NCBI RefSeq assembly: GCF_028416635.1
Contig: NZ_CP114013.1
Span: forward strand, 310,001 to 374,000
DNA length: 64,000 bases
Reading direction: 5' to 3'
DNA from: Baekduia alba
GTDB taxonomy: Bacteria > Actinomycetota > Thermoleophilia > Solirubrobacterales > Solirubrobacteraceae
Part shown: positions 45,074 to 55,584 of the stretch, piece after piece
How positions within the stretch are numbered: position 1 is the first letter of the stretch
Layout of the letters: every line of letters begins with the position of its first letter
Made by a program: the position numbers and the translations under genes
The notes under the pieces: model-generated
The model's database searches: none
Seen by the model: only the letters and a program-made list of their open reading frames with translations
Told to the model about the DNA's origin: nothing

Positions 45074-45853
45074 CTAGGCCGTGGCCTTGGCGGGCGTGAA
45101 GGCCCACGCTTCCGGGCGCTTCTGCGCGAGCCACTTGGCAGCGTAGAAGCTCAGCGCCGCGGTCGCTGCGCCGAGGACCGCGTCCATGACCCAGTGGTTG
45201 CCCGTGGAGACGACCACCCAGAACATGATCAGCGGGTACAGCGCCCAGAAGATCCGCAGCGAGCGCCACTTCACGAGCTGCGCCAGCGACCAGCCGATCA
45301 GCAGCGCGTTGCAGCAGTGCATCGACGGCACGGCGGCGTACGGGTTGAAGAGCGCGTTGACCTTGACGTCGTTGTGGTCGACGCCGGTGAAGGTCGAGAC
45401 GGTGTCCTGGAAGCCGAGCTCCGGGAAGAACCGCGGCGGCGCCGTCGGGTACACCATGTAGCCGACCAGCGCGATCGCCATGCCGACGATGAACATGTTC
45501 CGCACGAAGTAGAAGCGCTCGTTGTGGAACAGGTAGATGTAGATCAGCGCGGCGAGGCAGACCGTGGTCTGGGCGTTGATGTAGATCCAGCTCGCGACAT
45601 CGGTCGCGAAGCCCCAGCCGCCGCTCCACGTCTGGATCGTCGGCTCGATGAAGAGGCCGGTGGCCTGCTCGAGCGAGATCAGGTGGCGGGCGTGCTGGAA
45701 CGCGGTTGACGCGCCCTGCGGGTCGTCGATCGCGCCACGGGTGAGACGGTACGCGTAGTACGCCGAGGCGAACAGGAGCACCTGGCGGATGACGTCGAAC
45801 GGACCGTGGGGGAAGACCCGTTCCATGAGGCGTGAGGGGAGGCCGACCCGCAT
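45074..45853 (-). CDS. PAP2-superfamily membrane enzyme resembling inositol-phosphorylceramide synthase (AUR1-like)
   Basis: 259 aa with about six helices. MVYPTAPPRFFPELGF, NPYAAVPSMHCCNALLIGWSL and STGNHWVMDAVLGA correspond to the three catalytic blocks of lipid phosphatase/phosphotransferases (His in PSMH and in GNHxxxD). The YPTAPPRFF-PSMH-GNHW set is the one seen in AUR1/IPC synthase-like and mycobacterial inositol-lipid enzymes, which transfer inositol phosphate from PI to a lipid alcohol. Given ino1 and PIP synthase alongside, either dephosphorylation of PI-phosphate or an inositol-phosphate transfer is plausible. TAGGCT 10 nt before the ATG is a likely -10. Confidence 0.85.
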   Translation of the reverse strand: MRVGLPSRLMERVFPHGPFDVIRQVLLFASAYYAYRLTRGAIDDPQGASTAFQHARHLISLEQATGLFIEPTIQTWSGGWGFATDVASWIYINAQTTVCLAALIYIYLFHNERFYFVRNMFIVGMAIALVGYMVYPTAPPRFFPELGFQDTVSTFTGVDHNDVKVNALFNPYAAVPSMHCCNALLIGWSLAQLVKWRSLRIFWALYPLIMFWVVVSTGNHWVMDAVLGAATAALSFYAAKWLAQKRPEAWAFTPAKATA

Positions 45854-45937
45854 GGAATGGACCAGCCTATCGCGCCTCTCAGCCTCCGCGCAGTAGGGGT
45901 GCCCACACCTAACAGCCGCTAACCGGAACGCCGGGGT

Positions 45938-47494
45938 TCAGCTCGTGCAGCGCGGGGCGGTGGCGCGGACCCGGTCGAGCGCGAAGCCGGCGGAGATCCG
46001 GACGGGGCCCGGGCGGGTCAGCCGCAGGGCGGTCCAGTCGCCGTCCTTGACCACGCAGCCGGCGCCGCGGGTGAGGTGCCAATAGGGCGACCAGCGGACG
46101 CGCAGGTGGACGGTCGCGGAGGGGCGCGGCGAGATCAGGTCGACGCGGTCGGCGTCGATCGCGGTGACGCGCGCGCCGCCGTCGGCGAGCGCCGCCGGGC
46201 GGTCGACCGCGAAGACCTTCCAGTGCGGGTCATGCCAGACCTCGCGCAGGTACGGCGCGGCGCCGTCGCGGACGAGCTTGGCCTCCTCGGCGGCGGAGTA
46301 GTCCACCGGCGCGTCGGCGAGCGCGACGTAGCGGACGGCGTTCTCGTCCAGCCAGGCGCGGTAGCGGGCCGGCGTGAGCGGCCGGCCGTCGTAGAAGAGC
46401 CCGTTGACCTTGCGGTCCAACTGGCGCTCCCAGCCGCGCGCGAGCGGGACGGTCGGCGCGACGCGGGCCGACTCCCAGTGGTTGTCGGTGAACGGGATCT
46501 CGATCCGGAACGGGCCGTGCGCGGCCTGCTCGCCCTTGACGAACGTGAGCAGGCCGTCGTAGTAGGACGCGTGGACGGAGTCGTCGGAGCGCGCGCGCCA
46601 CACGTCGTCGATCGGCGTCGCGACCTGCCAGTAGACGAGCGGCACGACGAGCAGCGCGAGCGCGCGGCGGCGGTCAGGCCACAGGGTCAGGGCGGCGAGC
46701 GGCCCGGCGAGGATCGCGCCGAGCCGGACGGCGTTGCCGCCCATCGGCGTCGACAGCGCCTCGCTGGCGAGCAGCAGCAGCGCGTAGAGGACCAGGCCGG
46801 CGCGCAGCGTGCGCGACGCGCTGCGCCACAGCACGGCGATCACGAGCAGCGTCCCGGCGAGCGTCGGCAGGAACGCGCTGAGCGTGAACGGGAACGAGCC
46901 GCCCTCGGGGAACAGGACGCTCAGCGCCAGCGCGGGGACGAGCGCGGCCGCGAGCAGCAGCGCGGTGGCGAGCGTCCGGCGCTGCGACCACCACCACGCG
47001 ACCAGCGCGAGCGCCAGGAACGCGGCCGCGACGGGGCTGGCCAGCGCGCTCAGCGCGCCCGCGATCCCGCACCAGACGAGGCGGTCGCGCTTGAGCGCGA
47101 GCACCGCCAGCAGCGCCAGCGCCAGGCCGAGCGCGAACGTCAGCCGGCCGGTGACGAGCGAGACGAGCGTCGCGGTCGCGAACCAGTAGGACGCCGGCCG
47201 GGCGCCGCGCGCGTCGCCGACGATGCGCTCGAACGCCCAGGCGGAGACGACCGCGCTGATCGCGCCCACGAGCTGCGGCGACGTCCACGCCGCCAGCGGC
47301 GGGAACAGGATCGAGTAGGCCGGGTTGTGATGGCCCGCGTACCAGCCGTTGTCCCAGACCACGAACCCCGCGTGCTCGAACAGCCCGGTCCGGTAGGTCT
47401 GGGCGGCGAGGTCGGCCGACGGCGGGTCGACGATCAGGTAGATCGCCGCCAGGACGGCGGCGAGCACCCACGATGGCGGGAGGCGGCGGCTCAC
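45938..47494 (-). CDS. Large polytopic membrane protein with C-terminal extracytoplasmic domain
   Basis: 518 aa. About eight to ten helices fill residues 8-290, with an extracellular-looking loop FVVWDNGWYAGHHNPAYSI after the first. From ~300 a soluble domain contains FRIEIPFTDNHWESARV and, near the end, VDLISPRPSATVHLRVRWSP. The overall layout is like GT-C glycosyltransferases, but no DD/DE motif is clear, so no function is assigned. GTG start; it follows the CAP-domain gene by 16 bp and precedes the inositol-lipid genes on the same strand. Confidence 0.7.
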   Translation of the reverse strand: MSRRLPPSWVLAAVLAAIYLIVDPPSADLAAQTYRTGLFEHAGFVVWDNGWYAGHHNPAYSILFPPLAAWTSPQLVGAISAVVSAWAFERIVGDARGARPASYWFATATLVSLVTGRLTFALGLALALLAVLALKRDRLVWCGIAGALSALASPVAAAFLALALVAWWWSQRRTLATALLLAAALVPALALSVLFPEGGSFPFTLSAFLPTLAGTLLVIAVLWRSASRTLRAGLVLYALLLLASEALSTPMGGNAVRLGAILAGPLAALTLWPDRRRALALLVVPLVYWQVATPIDDVWRARSDDSVHASYYDGLLTFVKGEQAAHGPFRIEIPFTDNHWESARVAPTVPLARGWERQLDRKVNGLFYDGRPLTPARYRAWLDENAVRYVALADAPVDYSAAEEAKLVRDGAAPYLREVWHDPHWKVFAVDRPAALADGGARVTAIDADRVDLISPRPSATVHLRVRWSPYWHLTRGAGCVVKDGDWTALRLTRPGPVRISAGFALDRVRATAPRCTS

Positions 47495-47510
47495 GAGCGA
47501 GCCGCCGAGA

Positions 47511-47948
47511 CTACGAGCTGAAGTCCGCGGTGATCGCGTTGCCGCGCTGCCGGCCCATCGAGCCGTAGACGCGGCCGACGCCGACGCGGTGCAGCTTGCC
47601 GTTCATCAGGACCGCGCGATGCGGCGCCGACGTCAGCCACAGCTTGAGCAGGACCTTCGCGGTGACGTGCGAGCCGGTCGGCGCCCAGGCGAGCGTCTCG
47701 CCGTACTGGCGGCGCTTGCCGGCGCGGGCGAGACGCGTCGAGAACGACGAGCCGTCGAAGGAGGAGTGGCTGAGCGCGTCGTGCTTGAGCATCAGCGACG
47801 AGTGCCGGCGGGCGACCTTCGCCAGCGGCGCGGTCAGCTTGACGGTCGGGAGGTGGTGCGTCCGCCGGATGCGGTTGATCTCGCGGACGATCGCGATCTC
47901 GGCCGAGGTCGAGGCGGCGTACACGGGCGGGGGTGCAGCAACGGGCAT
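47511..47948 (-). CDS. CAP/SCP-domain protein
   Basis: 145 aa from the ATG used. IVREINRIRRTHHLPTVKL, SSLMLKHDALSHSSFDG, YGETLAWAP and WLTSAPHRAVLMNGKLHRVGVG are the standard CAP (YkwD-like) motifs, including the conserved His, Glu and second His. Such proteins are normally secreted. Here only a short PVAAPPPVYAA precedes the domain, and no signal peptide appears in any upstream frame. GGAG lies 10 nt before the ATG. An ATG at 48062 extends the frame without adding a signal sequence. Confidence 0.8.
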   Translation of the reverse strand: MPVAAPPPVYAASTSAEIAIVREINRIRRTHHLPTVKLTAPLAKVARRHSSLMLKHDALSHSSFDGSSFSTRLARAGKRRQYGETLAWAPTGSHVTAKVLLKLWLTSAPHRAVLMNGKLHRVGVGRVYGSMGRQRGNAITADFSS

Positions 47949-48175
47949 GGGCGCAGACTCCGGGTCCGGGGATGATCGGATCGGGACGGGCAGTCCATGC
48001 CCTACAACAATTCGGTTCGACCGCTGCCACGGCCGGTTCTCGGTTCGGGAAGTGGCGGACATCCCCTGCCGAGGCGGGGGACCCTATCTCCCCGACAAGA
48101 TCGACGCCCTGTCGCGACGGTGAAGAACTGCACGTCTCTTCCCAGGCTCGCCGGCGCGGGTAGCCTGGGCGGCCG
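47949..48175. other. Non-coding region between CAP-domain gene and sugar kinase
   Basis: About 227 bp. The minus strand would form the leader of the CAP gene and contains small stems (GGGCA-TGCCC near 47990; CCCCCGCC with GGCGGGGG near 48080). On the plus strand TAGCCT at 48161-48166 sits 9 nt before the sugar-kinase ATG and is a likely -10 of a leaderless mRNA. Confidence 0.45.
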
Positions 48176-49075
48176 ATGCGGATCCTCTGCGTGGGAGAGG
48201 CGCTCGTCGACCTCGTCTGCGAACGCCCGGTGAGCTCGATCTCCGAGGCCGGCGCGTTCGTGCCGCACTTCGGCGGGGCGATCGCGAACGTCGCCGTGAC
48301 CGCGGCGCGGCGCGGCGCCGACGTCGCGCTGGCCGGCGGCGTGGGCGCGGACGCCTGGGGCGGCTGGTTGGCCGAGCGGCTCGCGGCCGAGGGCGTCGAC
48401 CTGACGTGGTTCGACCGGCGCGAGGACGTCGCGACGCCGGTCGCGTTCGTGACGGTCGACGCCGAGGCGCAGCCGTCGCTCACGCGCTACGGCACGGGAT
48501 CGGCGGCGGCGATCACCGGGCTGGGCGACCGGCTCCTGGAGGCGGTCGACGCGTGCGACGCGCTGCTCCTGTCGTCCAACACGCTGGTGGGCGAGGAGGA
48601 GCGCGCGATGACGCTCGCCGCGCGCGACCGGGCGCTGCGCGACGGCAAGCCCGTGATCCTGGATCCCGACCTGCGCTTCGCGCGCTGGCGGTCGCGGTCG
48701 GCGGCGGTGGAGGTCGTCGGCCCGCTGGTCGAGCGCGCGTTCCTGGTGAAGTGCAGCGCCGACGAGGCGCTGGCGCTCACGGGCGAGCTCGACGTCGAGG
48801 CCGCGGCGCGGTCGCTGGTGGCCGCGGGCGCGGCGCACGTGGTCGTGACGCGCGGCGGCGACGGCGCGCTGCTGCGCGGCGGCGGGCTGGACCGCGACGT
48901 CAAGGGCGTGCCCGCCCGGCCGGTGGACGCCACGGGCGCCGGCGACGCCGTCACCGGCGTGCTGCTGGCCGCGCTCGCGCGCACCGGCTTCTACCCGGCG
49001 TCGATCGCGGCGATGCTGCCCGACGCGATGGCCGAGGGCGCACGGGCGACGGAGCGGTACGGGGCGCTTGCCTGA
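48176..49075 (+). CDS. PfkB-family sugar kinase (fructokinase-like)
   Basis: 299 aa ribokinase-fold enzyme. ILCVGEALVDLVCE opens it, HFGGAIANVAVTAARRGADVALAGGVG is the PfkB N-terminal signature, and DATGAGDAVTGVLLAAL holds the anion hole and catalytic Asp. It phosphorylates a sugar, probably fructose or another ketohexose, or an inositol or nucleoside analogue; the sequence does not tell. The stop overlaps the TTG start of the endonuclease III gene by 8 bp. Confidence 0.9.
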   Translation: MRILCVGEALVDLVCERPVSSISEAGAFVPHFGGAIANVAVTAARRGADVALAGGVGADAWGGWLAERLAAEGVDLTWFDRREDVATPVAFVTVDAEAQPSLTRYGTGSAAAITGLGDRLLEAVDACDALLLSSNTLVGEEERAMTLAARDRALRDGKPVILDPDLRFARWRSRSAAVEVVGPLVERAFLVKCSADEALALTGELDVEAAARSLVAAGAAHVVVTRGGDGALLRGGGLDRDVKGVPARPVDATGAGDAVTGVLLAALARTGFYPASIAAMLPDAMAEGARATERYGALA

Positions 49076-49784
49076 CGTCGCGACGATCCGCCGTGACGTG
49101 TGGCGCCCGCCCACGCGGGCGCGGGTCGCCCGGATCCGGGAGAAGCTGCGCGACGTCTACGGCGTGCCGCTCGCGCCGCCCCACGCCGACCCGCTCGGCG
49201 AGCTGGTCCTCACCGTGCTCTCGCAGTCGACCAACGACCGCAACCGCGACGTCGCGTTCCTGCGGCTGCGCGAGCGGTTCGCGGCGTGGGACGCGGTGCG
49301 CGCCGCGCCGGTCGCCGAGGTCGAGGAGGCGATCCGGCCGGGCGGGATCTCCAAGGTCAAGTCCCGGCGGATCCACGACATCCTGGTCGCGATCGAGGAC
49401 ACCAACAAGGTCGCCGGCAGCCTGGACCTCGCCTGGATGCGCGACGCGCCGGTGCCCGAGTCGCGCGACTTCCTGTGCGCGCTGCCGGGCGTGGGGCGCA
49501 AGACCGCGGCGTGCGTCCTGCTGTTCTCCTACGGGTTGCGCGACATCCCGGTCGACACGCACGTCTCGCGCGTCGGGATGCGCCTGCACCTGCTGCGTCC
49601 GGGCGCGCCGTTCGACGAGCTGCACGACGCGATGCTCGCGCTCACGCCGCCCCGCGCGGAGCTCGAGCTCCACGTCAACCTGCTGCGCCATGGGCGCCGC
49701 ACCTGCCACGCCCAGAGGCCCGCGTGCGGGGCTTGTACGTTGAGATCTTCATGTCCCGCGTTTCGCCAGGTCTATAGCCGATGA
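49068..49784 (+). CDS. Endonuclease III-like DNA glycosylase/AP lyase
   Basis: 238 aa. HhH motif LPGVGRKTAACVLLFSYG with the catalytic Lys, the Asp in IPVDTHVSRVGMRL, and the [4Fe-4S] loop C-x6-C-x2-C-x5-C (CHAQRPACGACTLRSSC). LVLTVLSQSTNDRNRD matches the normal N-terminal helix. It removes oxidised pyrimidines in base excision repair. The TTG start overlaps the sugar-kinase end, and its stop overlaps the next ATG (ATGA). Confidence 0.93.
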   Translation: MPDVATIRRDVWRPPTRARVARIREKLRDVYGVPLAPPHADPLGELVLTVLSQSTNDRNRDVAFLRLRERFAAWDAVRAAPVAEVEEAIRPGGISKVKSRRIHDILVAIEDTNKVAGSLDLAWMRDAPVPESRDFLCALPGVGRKTAACVLLFSYGLRDIPVDTHVSRVGMRLHLLRPGAPFDELHDAMLALTPPRAELELHVNLLRHGRRTCHAQRPACGACTLRSSCPAFRQVYSR

Positions 49785-50680
49785 CACCACCTGCGCCGGG
49801 CGGCGATGCGCCAACGCCGCGCGTAGCCCTCGCCACCTGCTCGTTCTTCCCAGACGGCGACGCCGACGACGCCGGCCTCCCGGACGCGATCGAGGGCGAC
49901 GTCGCGTTCGCGATCTGGGACGACCCGGCGGTCGACTGGTCGATGTACGACCTGGTTGTCGTGCGGTCGACGTGGGACTACCAGGAGCGCCGCGAGGAGT
50001 ACCTCGCCTGGGCGCGCGGGATCGGGGACCGGCTCGTCAACCCGCCGGCGATCCTGGAGTGGAACACCGACAAGCGCTACCTACGCGAGCTCGCCGACGC
50101 GGGTCTGCCGGTGGTGCCGACGGCGCTGGTCGAGCCGGGGGAGGCGTTCGTCGCGGCGGCCGCCGGCGACTACGTGGTCAAGCCGACCGTCAGCGCGGGG
50201 TCGCGCGACACGGCGCGGTTCGAGGGCGAGGACGACGCCGGGAGGGCGGCCGCGCTGGTGGCGGCGATCCACGCCAGCGGGCGCACCGCGATGGTCCAGC
50301 CCTACGTCGCCTCGGTCGACGCGCGCGGCGAGACCGCGCTGCTGTTCTTCGGCGGCACGTTCTCGCACGCGATCCACAAGGGGCCGCTGCTCGCGCGCGG
50401 CGCCGACCCGACGTCCGAGGTCTTCGCGGCCGAGACGATCGAGCCGCGCGCGGCGACCGCCGCCGAGCGCGCGCTGGGCGAGCGGATCGTGGCGCACATG
50501 GAGGACCGCTTCGGCGACGGGTCGCTGACCTACGCGCGGGTCGACGTGGTCGAGGACGCCGACGGCGCGCCGCTGCTGCTGGAGCTCGAGCTGACCGAGC
50601 CGTCGCTGTTCTTCGGCGGCGACCCTGGACGTCTGTCGGATTTTGCGGCCGCTCTGGGCCAACATCTACCTGCGCGCTGA
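49781..50680 (+). CDS. ATP-grasp domain protein
   Basis: 299 aa. RVALATCSFFPDGDADDAGL begins a pre-grasp domain, LVVVRSTWDYQER is the strand shared by RimK-like and YheC-like ATP-grasp proteins, YVVKPTVSAGSRDT is the nucleotide lysine strand, and LTYARVDVVEDADG with LLLELELTEPSLFF supplies the Mg-binding residues. The enzyme ligates a carboxylate to an amine or thiol; substrates unknown. It is coupled to the endonuclease III gene, perhaps only by position. Confidence 0.85.
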   Translation: MTPPAPGGDAPTPRVALATCSFFPDGDADDAGLPDAIEGDVAFAIWDDPAVDWSMYDLVVVRSTWDYQERREEYLAWARGIGDRLVNPPAILEWNTDKRYLRELADAGLPVVPTALVEPGEAFVAAAAGDYVVKPTVSAGSRDTARFEGEDDAGRAAALVAAIHASGRTAMVQPYVASVDARGETALLFFGGTFSHAIHKGPLLARGADPTSEVFAAETIEPRAATAAERALGERIVAHMEDRFGDGSLTYARVDVVEDADGAPLLLELELTEPSLFFGGDPGRLSDFAAALGQHLPAR

Positions 50681-50704
50681 CTGCCTAGGCACACTGTCAG
50701 GTTC

Positions 50705-51673
50705 ATGGAGCGTTGGAGTGGGAATGGGACCTCCGTCATGTCTGGCAGCGGTCCTCTCAAGCACGTGCGCGTGCTCGTCGCGCATCGCGACGCCAAGGTG
50801 TGCGCCGATGCCGACGCGCTGCTGACCGGCGTCGGCGCGCAGGTCGTGTCGTGCCACGAGCGCGTCGCGGCCGCCGAGGCGGTCCGGGCCGAGCGCCCGC
50901 ACGTGGTGCTGCTCGACCACGCGCTGGACGGCGGCGGGCGCTTGCTGGTCCGCGACGTCGCCGGCGACCCGGAGCTGCTGGGCGTCGCCGTGGTGCTGCT
51001 GCACCCGGGCGCCGACGTGGAGGACGTGGTCGGAGCGCTGCGCGATGGCGCGGTCGACGTGTGGACGGGCGCGAGGGTCGCGCCCGAGCTGATCGCGCGG
51101 GTGCGCGTCGCCTACCGGTCGCGCCAGATGCTCGACCTCGCGCTGAGGCGGTACAACGACCTCGAGGACCTCGCCTACCGCGACGAGCTGACCGAGCTGC
51201 CCAACCGCCGCGGCGCCAGCCGGCAGATCGACGTCCTGATCAGCCGCGCGCGCCGGCATGGCCATCAACTCGCCCTGCTCCTGATCGACGCGGACCGCTT
51301 CAAGCTGGTCAACGACGAGCACGGCCACGCCGTCGGCGACATCGTCCTGCGCGAGCTGGCGTCGCGCCTGCGCGAGCGCGTGCGCCGGGAGGACGTCGTC
51401 GGCCGCTGGGGCGGCGAGGAGTTCGTGGTGGCGCTGCCTGAGACCACGCCGGACGGCGCCGCCGCCGTCGCCGAGTCGCTGCGCGACGCGATCGCCTGCA
51501 CCCCGATCGCCGCCGACGACCAGGCGCTCGCCATGACCGTCAGCATCGGCGTCGCCGCCTGGACCGGCCAGGAGCTCGACGTCCTCGTCTCCCGCGCCGA
51601 CCGCGCGCTCTACGCGGCCAAGGCCGCGGGCCGCGACCGCGTCGTCCTGGAACGCGCGGTCCGCGCGGCCTGA
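50705..51673 (+). CDS. Response regulator with GGDEF domain (diguanylate cyclase)
   Basis: 322 aa. Receiver-like domain (about 18-130): VRVLVAHRDAKV and VVLLDHALDGG with the phospho-acceptor Asp, although the first acidic pair is H-R-D rather than D-D. The GGDEF domain (about 150-318) has DELTELPNRRG, LLIDADRFKLVNDEHGHAVGD and the active motif RWGGEEFVVALP, so it should make c-di-GMP. No R-x-x-D inhibitory site is evident. c-di-GMP often switches on exopolysaccharide synthesis, so a link to the 18.9-29 kb locus is possible. Starts at 50705 or 50738 are possible. Confidence 0.92.
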   Translation: MERWSGNGTSVMSGSGPLKHVRVLVAHRDAKVCADADALLTGVGAQVVSCHERVAAAEAVRAERPHVVLLDHALDGGGRLLVRDVAGDPELLGVAVVLLHPGADVEDVVGALRDGAVDVWTGARVAPELIARVRVAYRSRQMLDLALRRYNDLEDLAYRDELTELPNRRGASRQIDVLISRARRHGHQLALLLIDADRFKLVNDEHGHAVGDIVLRELASRLRERVRREDVVGRWGGEEFVVALPETTPDGAAAVAESLRDAIACTPIAADDQALAMTVSIGVAAWTGQELDVLVSRADRALYAAKAAGRDRVVLERAVRAA

Positions 51674-51898
51674 GCCACGCGCCCTCCGCCGCCCTCGGCA
51701 CACGCGCCTCCGCTGCGGTGTGCGGCGCGACCGTCGCTGGCCGCGGTCGGCCGCCCCGTCTGCGCTCACCCTGTCGCGGCCCACGGTCAGCCGTCCAGCA
51801 TTCCGGGCTGAGATCGAGGGGCGACAAAAATCTACTACACTGGCGCTCAGATCTTTCCGCAGGACCCGACCCGACAGGCAAAGGAGCCACACCCCGAC
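51674..51898 (+). promoter_or_regulatory. dnaK operon promoter region and leader
   Basis: 225 bp without a gene. TACACT (51836-51841) is a good -10 hexamer, and AAAGGAG at 51880-51886 is the dnaK Shine-Dalgarno. CTGAG at 51808-51812 and CTCAG at 51846-51850 bracket the promoter and could be part of an HspR site, but the canonical HAIR element (CTTGAGT-N7-ACTCAAG) is not present. The start of dnaK thus has a leader with an SD, unlike many genes here. Confidence 0.5.
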
Positions 51899-53821
<1,923 letters not shown>

Positions 53822-53824
53822 TCC

Positions 53825-54442
53825 ATGAGCGAGGAGCGCGAGACGCGCGCCGCCCACGCTGACGAGGTCCAGGCGCCGGAGGAGACTCCGGCGCCCGAGG
53901 CCACGGCGCCGGTCGACGACGGCATCGAGGGGCTCGCGCAGGACGCGGCCGCCGAGGCGCCGGAGCCGGAGACGGCCGAGCCGGACTTCAAGGACCTGTA
54001 CCTGCGGGCGGCGGCCGAGACGGACAACATCCGCAAGCGCGCGCGTCGCGACGTCGAGGTCGCAAGCGCCCGTGGCGTCGCGCGCCTGGCGCGCGAGCTG
54101 CTGCCGTCGCTGGACAACCTGGACCGGGCGCTGGCCGCGGCCGAGGCCGAGGAGGCCGCCGCCGAGCACGCGGCCAAGGCCGTCACCGGGGTGACGACAG
54201 AAGAGCACCACCTCACCAAGGGGATCCGCCTGGTGCAGCAGGAGCTGCTGGGTGCGCTGACGCGCGTCGGCATCGAGCAGTTCTCGCCCGTGGGCGAGAC
54301 GTTCGACCCGCACCAGCACGAGGCCGTCGCGCAGGCGCCCGTCGAGGGCGCCGCGACCGGCACGGTCGCGCAGGTCTACCAGCCCGGGTACCGCTACAAG
54401 GAGGAGATCCTCCGTGCGGCCAAGGTCGTGGTAGCCGCATGA
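53825..54442 (+). CDS. grpE: Nucleotide-exchange factor GrpE
   Basis: 205 aa. An acidic disordered N-terminus (about 1-55), then the long dimer helix LYLRAAAETDNIRKRARRDVE and the beta-domain motif QELLGALTRVGIEQFSPVGETFDPHQHEAV plus VYQPGYRYKEEILRAAKVVVA. It releases ADP from DnaK. It lies 3 bp after dnaK, and its stop overlaps the dnaJ ATG. Confidence 0.97.
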   Translation: MSEERETRAAHADEVQAPEETPAPEATAPVDDGIEGLAQDAAAEAPEPETAEPDFKDLYLRAAAETDNIRKRARRDVEVASARGVARLARELLPSLDNLDRALAAAEAEEAAAEHAAKAVTGVTTEEHHLTKGIRLVQQELLGALTRVGIEQFSPVGETFDPHQHEAVAQAPVEGAATGTVAQVYQPGYRYKEEILRAAKVVVAA

Positions 54443-55584
54443 CCGCCGGCGACCCCTACAAGATCCTTGGGGTCGATCGCAAGGCGTCCCAGGACGAGAT
54501 CAAGAAGGCGCACCGCAAGCTGGTGCGCCAGCATCACCCGGACCACAACCCGGGTGATGCGGTCGCCGAGGAGAGGTTCAAGGAGATCCAGGCGGCCTAT
54601 GACCTGATCGGGGACCCGGACAAGCGCAAGCAGTACGACCGCGGCGGCCTCTTCGGCATGGGCGGCGGCGCGGGTGGGGGCGCGGCCGGCGGCGGCGCGG
54701 GCGGAGGGTTCTCCGCGGGCGACTTCGGCGGCTTCCAGGACATCTTCAACAACATCTTCCGCGGCGAGGGCGGCGGGACCGCGGGTGGTGGACGGGCGCG
54801 CACGTCCGAGCCGCCGCGCGGCGGTCCGCGGCCGGAGCGCGGCAAGGACCTGGAGTCCTCGGTCGCGATCTCCTTCGAGCAGGCGATCACCGGCGCGCAG
54901 ATCCCGCTGAGCGTCGCGACGACGCAGCCATGTCCTACATGTCGCGGCACCGGCGCCAAGCCGGGGACGTCGCCGCGCGTGTGCCCGAAGTGCAACGGGC
55001 GGGGCATCGAGTCCCAGGGCCAGGGGCTGTTCTCGATCTCGCAGCCGTGCTCGCGGTGCCACGGGTCGGGCGCGATCATCGACGACCCGTGCCCCACGTG
55101 CGCGGGCGCCGGCCAGCAGAAGACCGTCAAGAACTACAAGGTGAACATCCCGGCGGGGGTGCGCGAAGGCTCGCGCGTCCGGCTGGCGGGGAAGGGCGAG
55201 GCGGGCCGCAACGGCGGGCCGCCCGGCGACCTGTACGTCGTCACCCATGTCGCGCCGTCGCCGATCTTCGAGCGCAAGGGCGACAACCTCGAGGTCGAGG
55301 TCCCGCTGACGATCCCGGAGGCGATCCGCGGCGCCGACGTCGAGGTGCCGACGCTCAATGGGCGCAAGAAGCTGCGGGTCGCGCCCGGGACCAAGCACGG
55401 GACCGTGCAGCGGCTGCGCGGCGAGGGCCCGCCGAAGCTCGGAGCCGGTCCCACCCGCCGGGGCGACCTGCACTACAAGTTCGTCATCGACGTCCCGGCG
55501 ACGCTCAGCGCCGAGCAGTCCGAGGCGGTCGAGAAGCTGTCCGAAGTGATGGGCGACGACCCGAGAGCGAGGCTGTTCTCATGA
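54439..55584 (+). CDS. dnaJ: Chaperone DnaJ (Hsp40)
   Basis: 381 aa. J-domain with HPD in VRQHHPDHNPGDA (about 30-42), a glycine-rich linker (about 75-120), four zinc-finger CxxCxGxG repeats (CPTCRGTG, CPKCNGRG, CSRCHGSG, CPTCAGAG) and the C-terminal peptide-binding domains. It stimulates DnaK ATPase and delivers substrates. Overlaps grpE and hspR by 4 bp each. Confidence 0.98.
   Translation: MTAGDPYKILGVDRKASQDEIKKAHRKLVRQHHPDHNPGDAVAEERFKEIQAAYDLIGDPDKRKQYDRGGLFGMGGGAGGGAAGGGAGGGFSAGDFGGFQDIFNNIFRGEGGGTAGGGRARTSEPPRGGPRPERGKDLESSVAISFEQAITGAQIPLSVATTQPCPTCRGTGAKPGTSPRVCPKCNGRGIESQGQGLFSISQPCSRCHGSGAIIDDPCPTCAGAGQQKTVKNYKVNIPAGVREGSRVRLAGKGEAGRNGGPPGDLYVVTHVAPSPIFERKGDNLEVEVPLTIPEAIRGADVEVPTLNGRKKLRVAPGTKHGTVQRLRGEGPPKLGAGPTRRGDLHYKFVIDVPATLSAEQSEAVEKLSEVMGDDPRARLFS

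Noticed and set aside
48055-48100. GGCGGGGGACCC on the plus strand, resembling the core of the ydaO (c-di-AMP) riboswitch near a CAP-domain gene
   Set aside because: It lies on the strand opposite to the CAP gene, and the following GGGGTGAATC and CAGCTAACCTCG parts of the riboswitch are missing. The downstream plus-strand gene is a sugar kinase.
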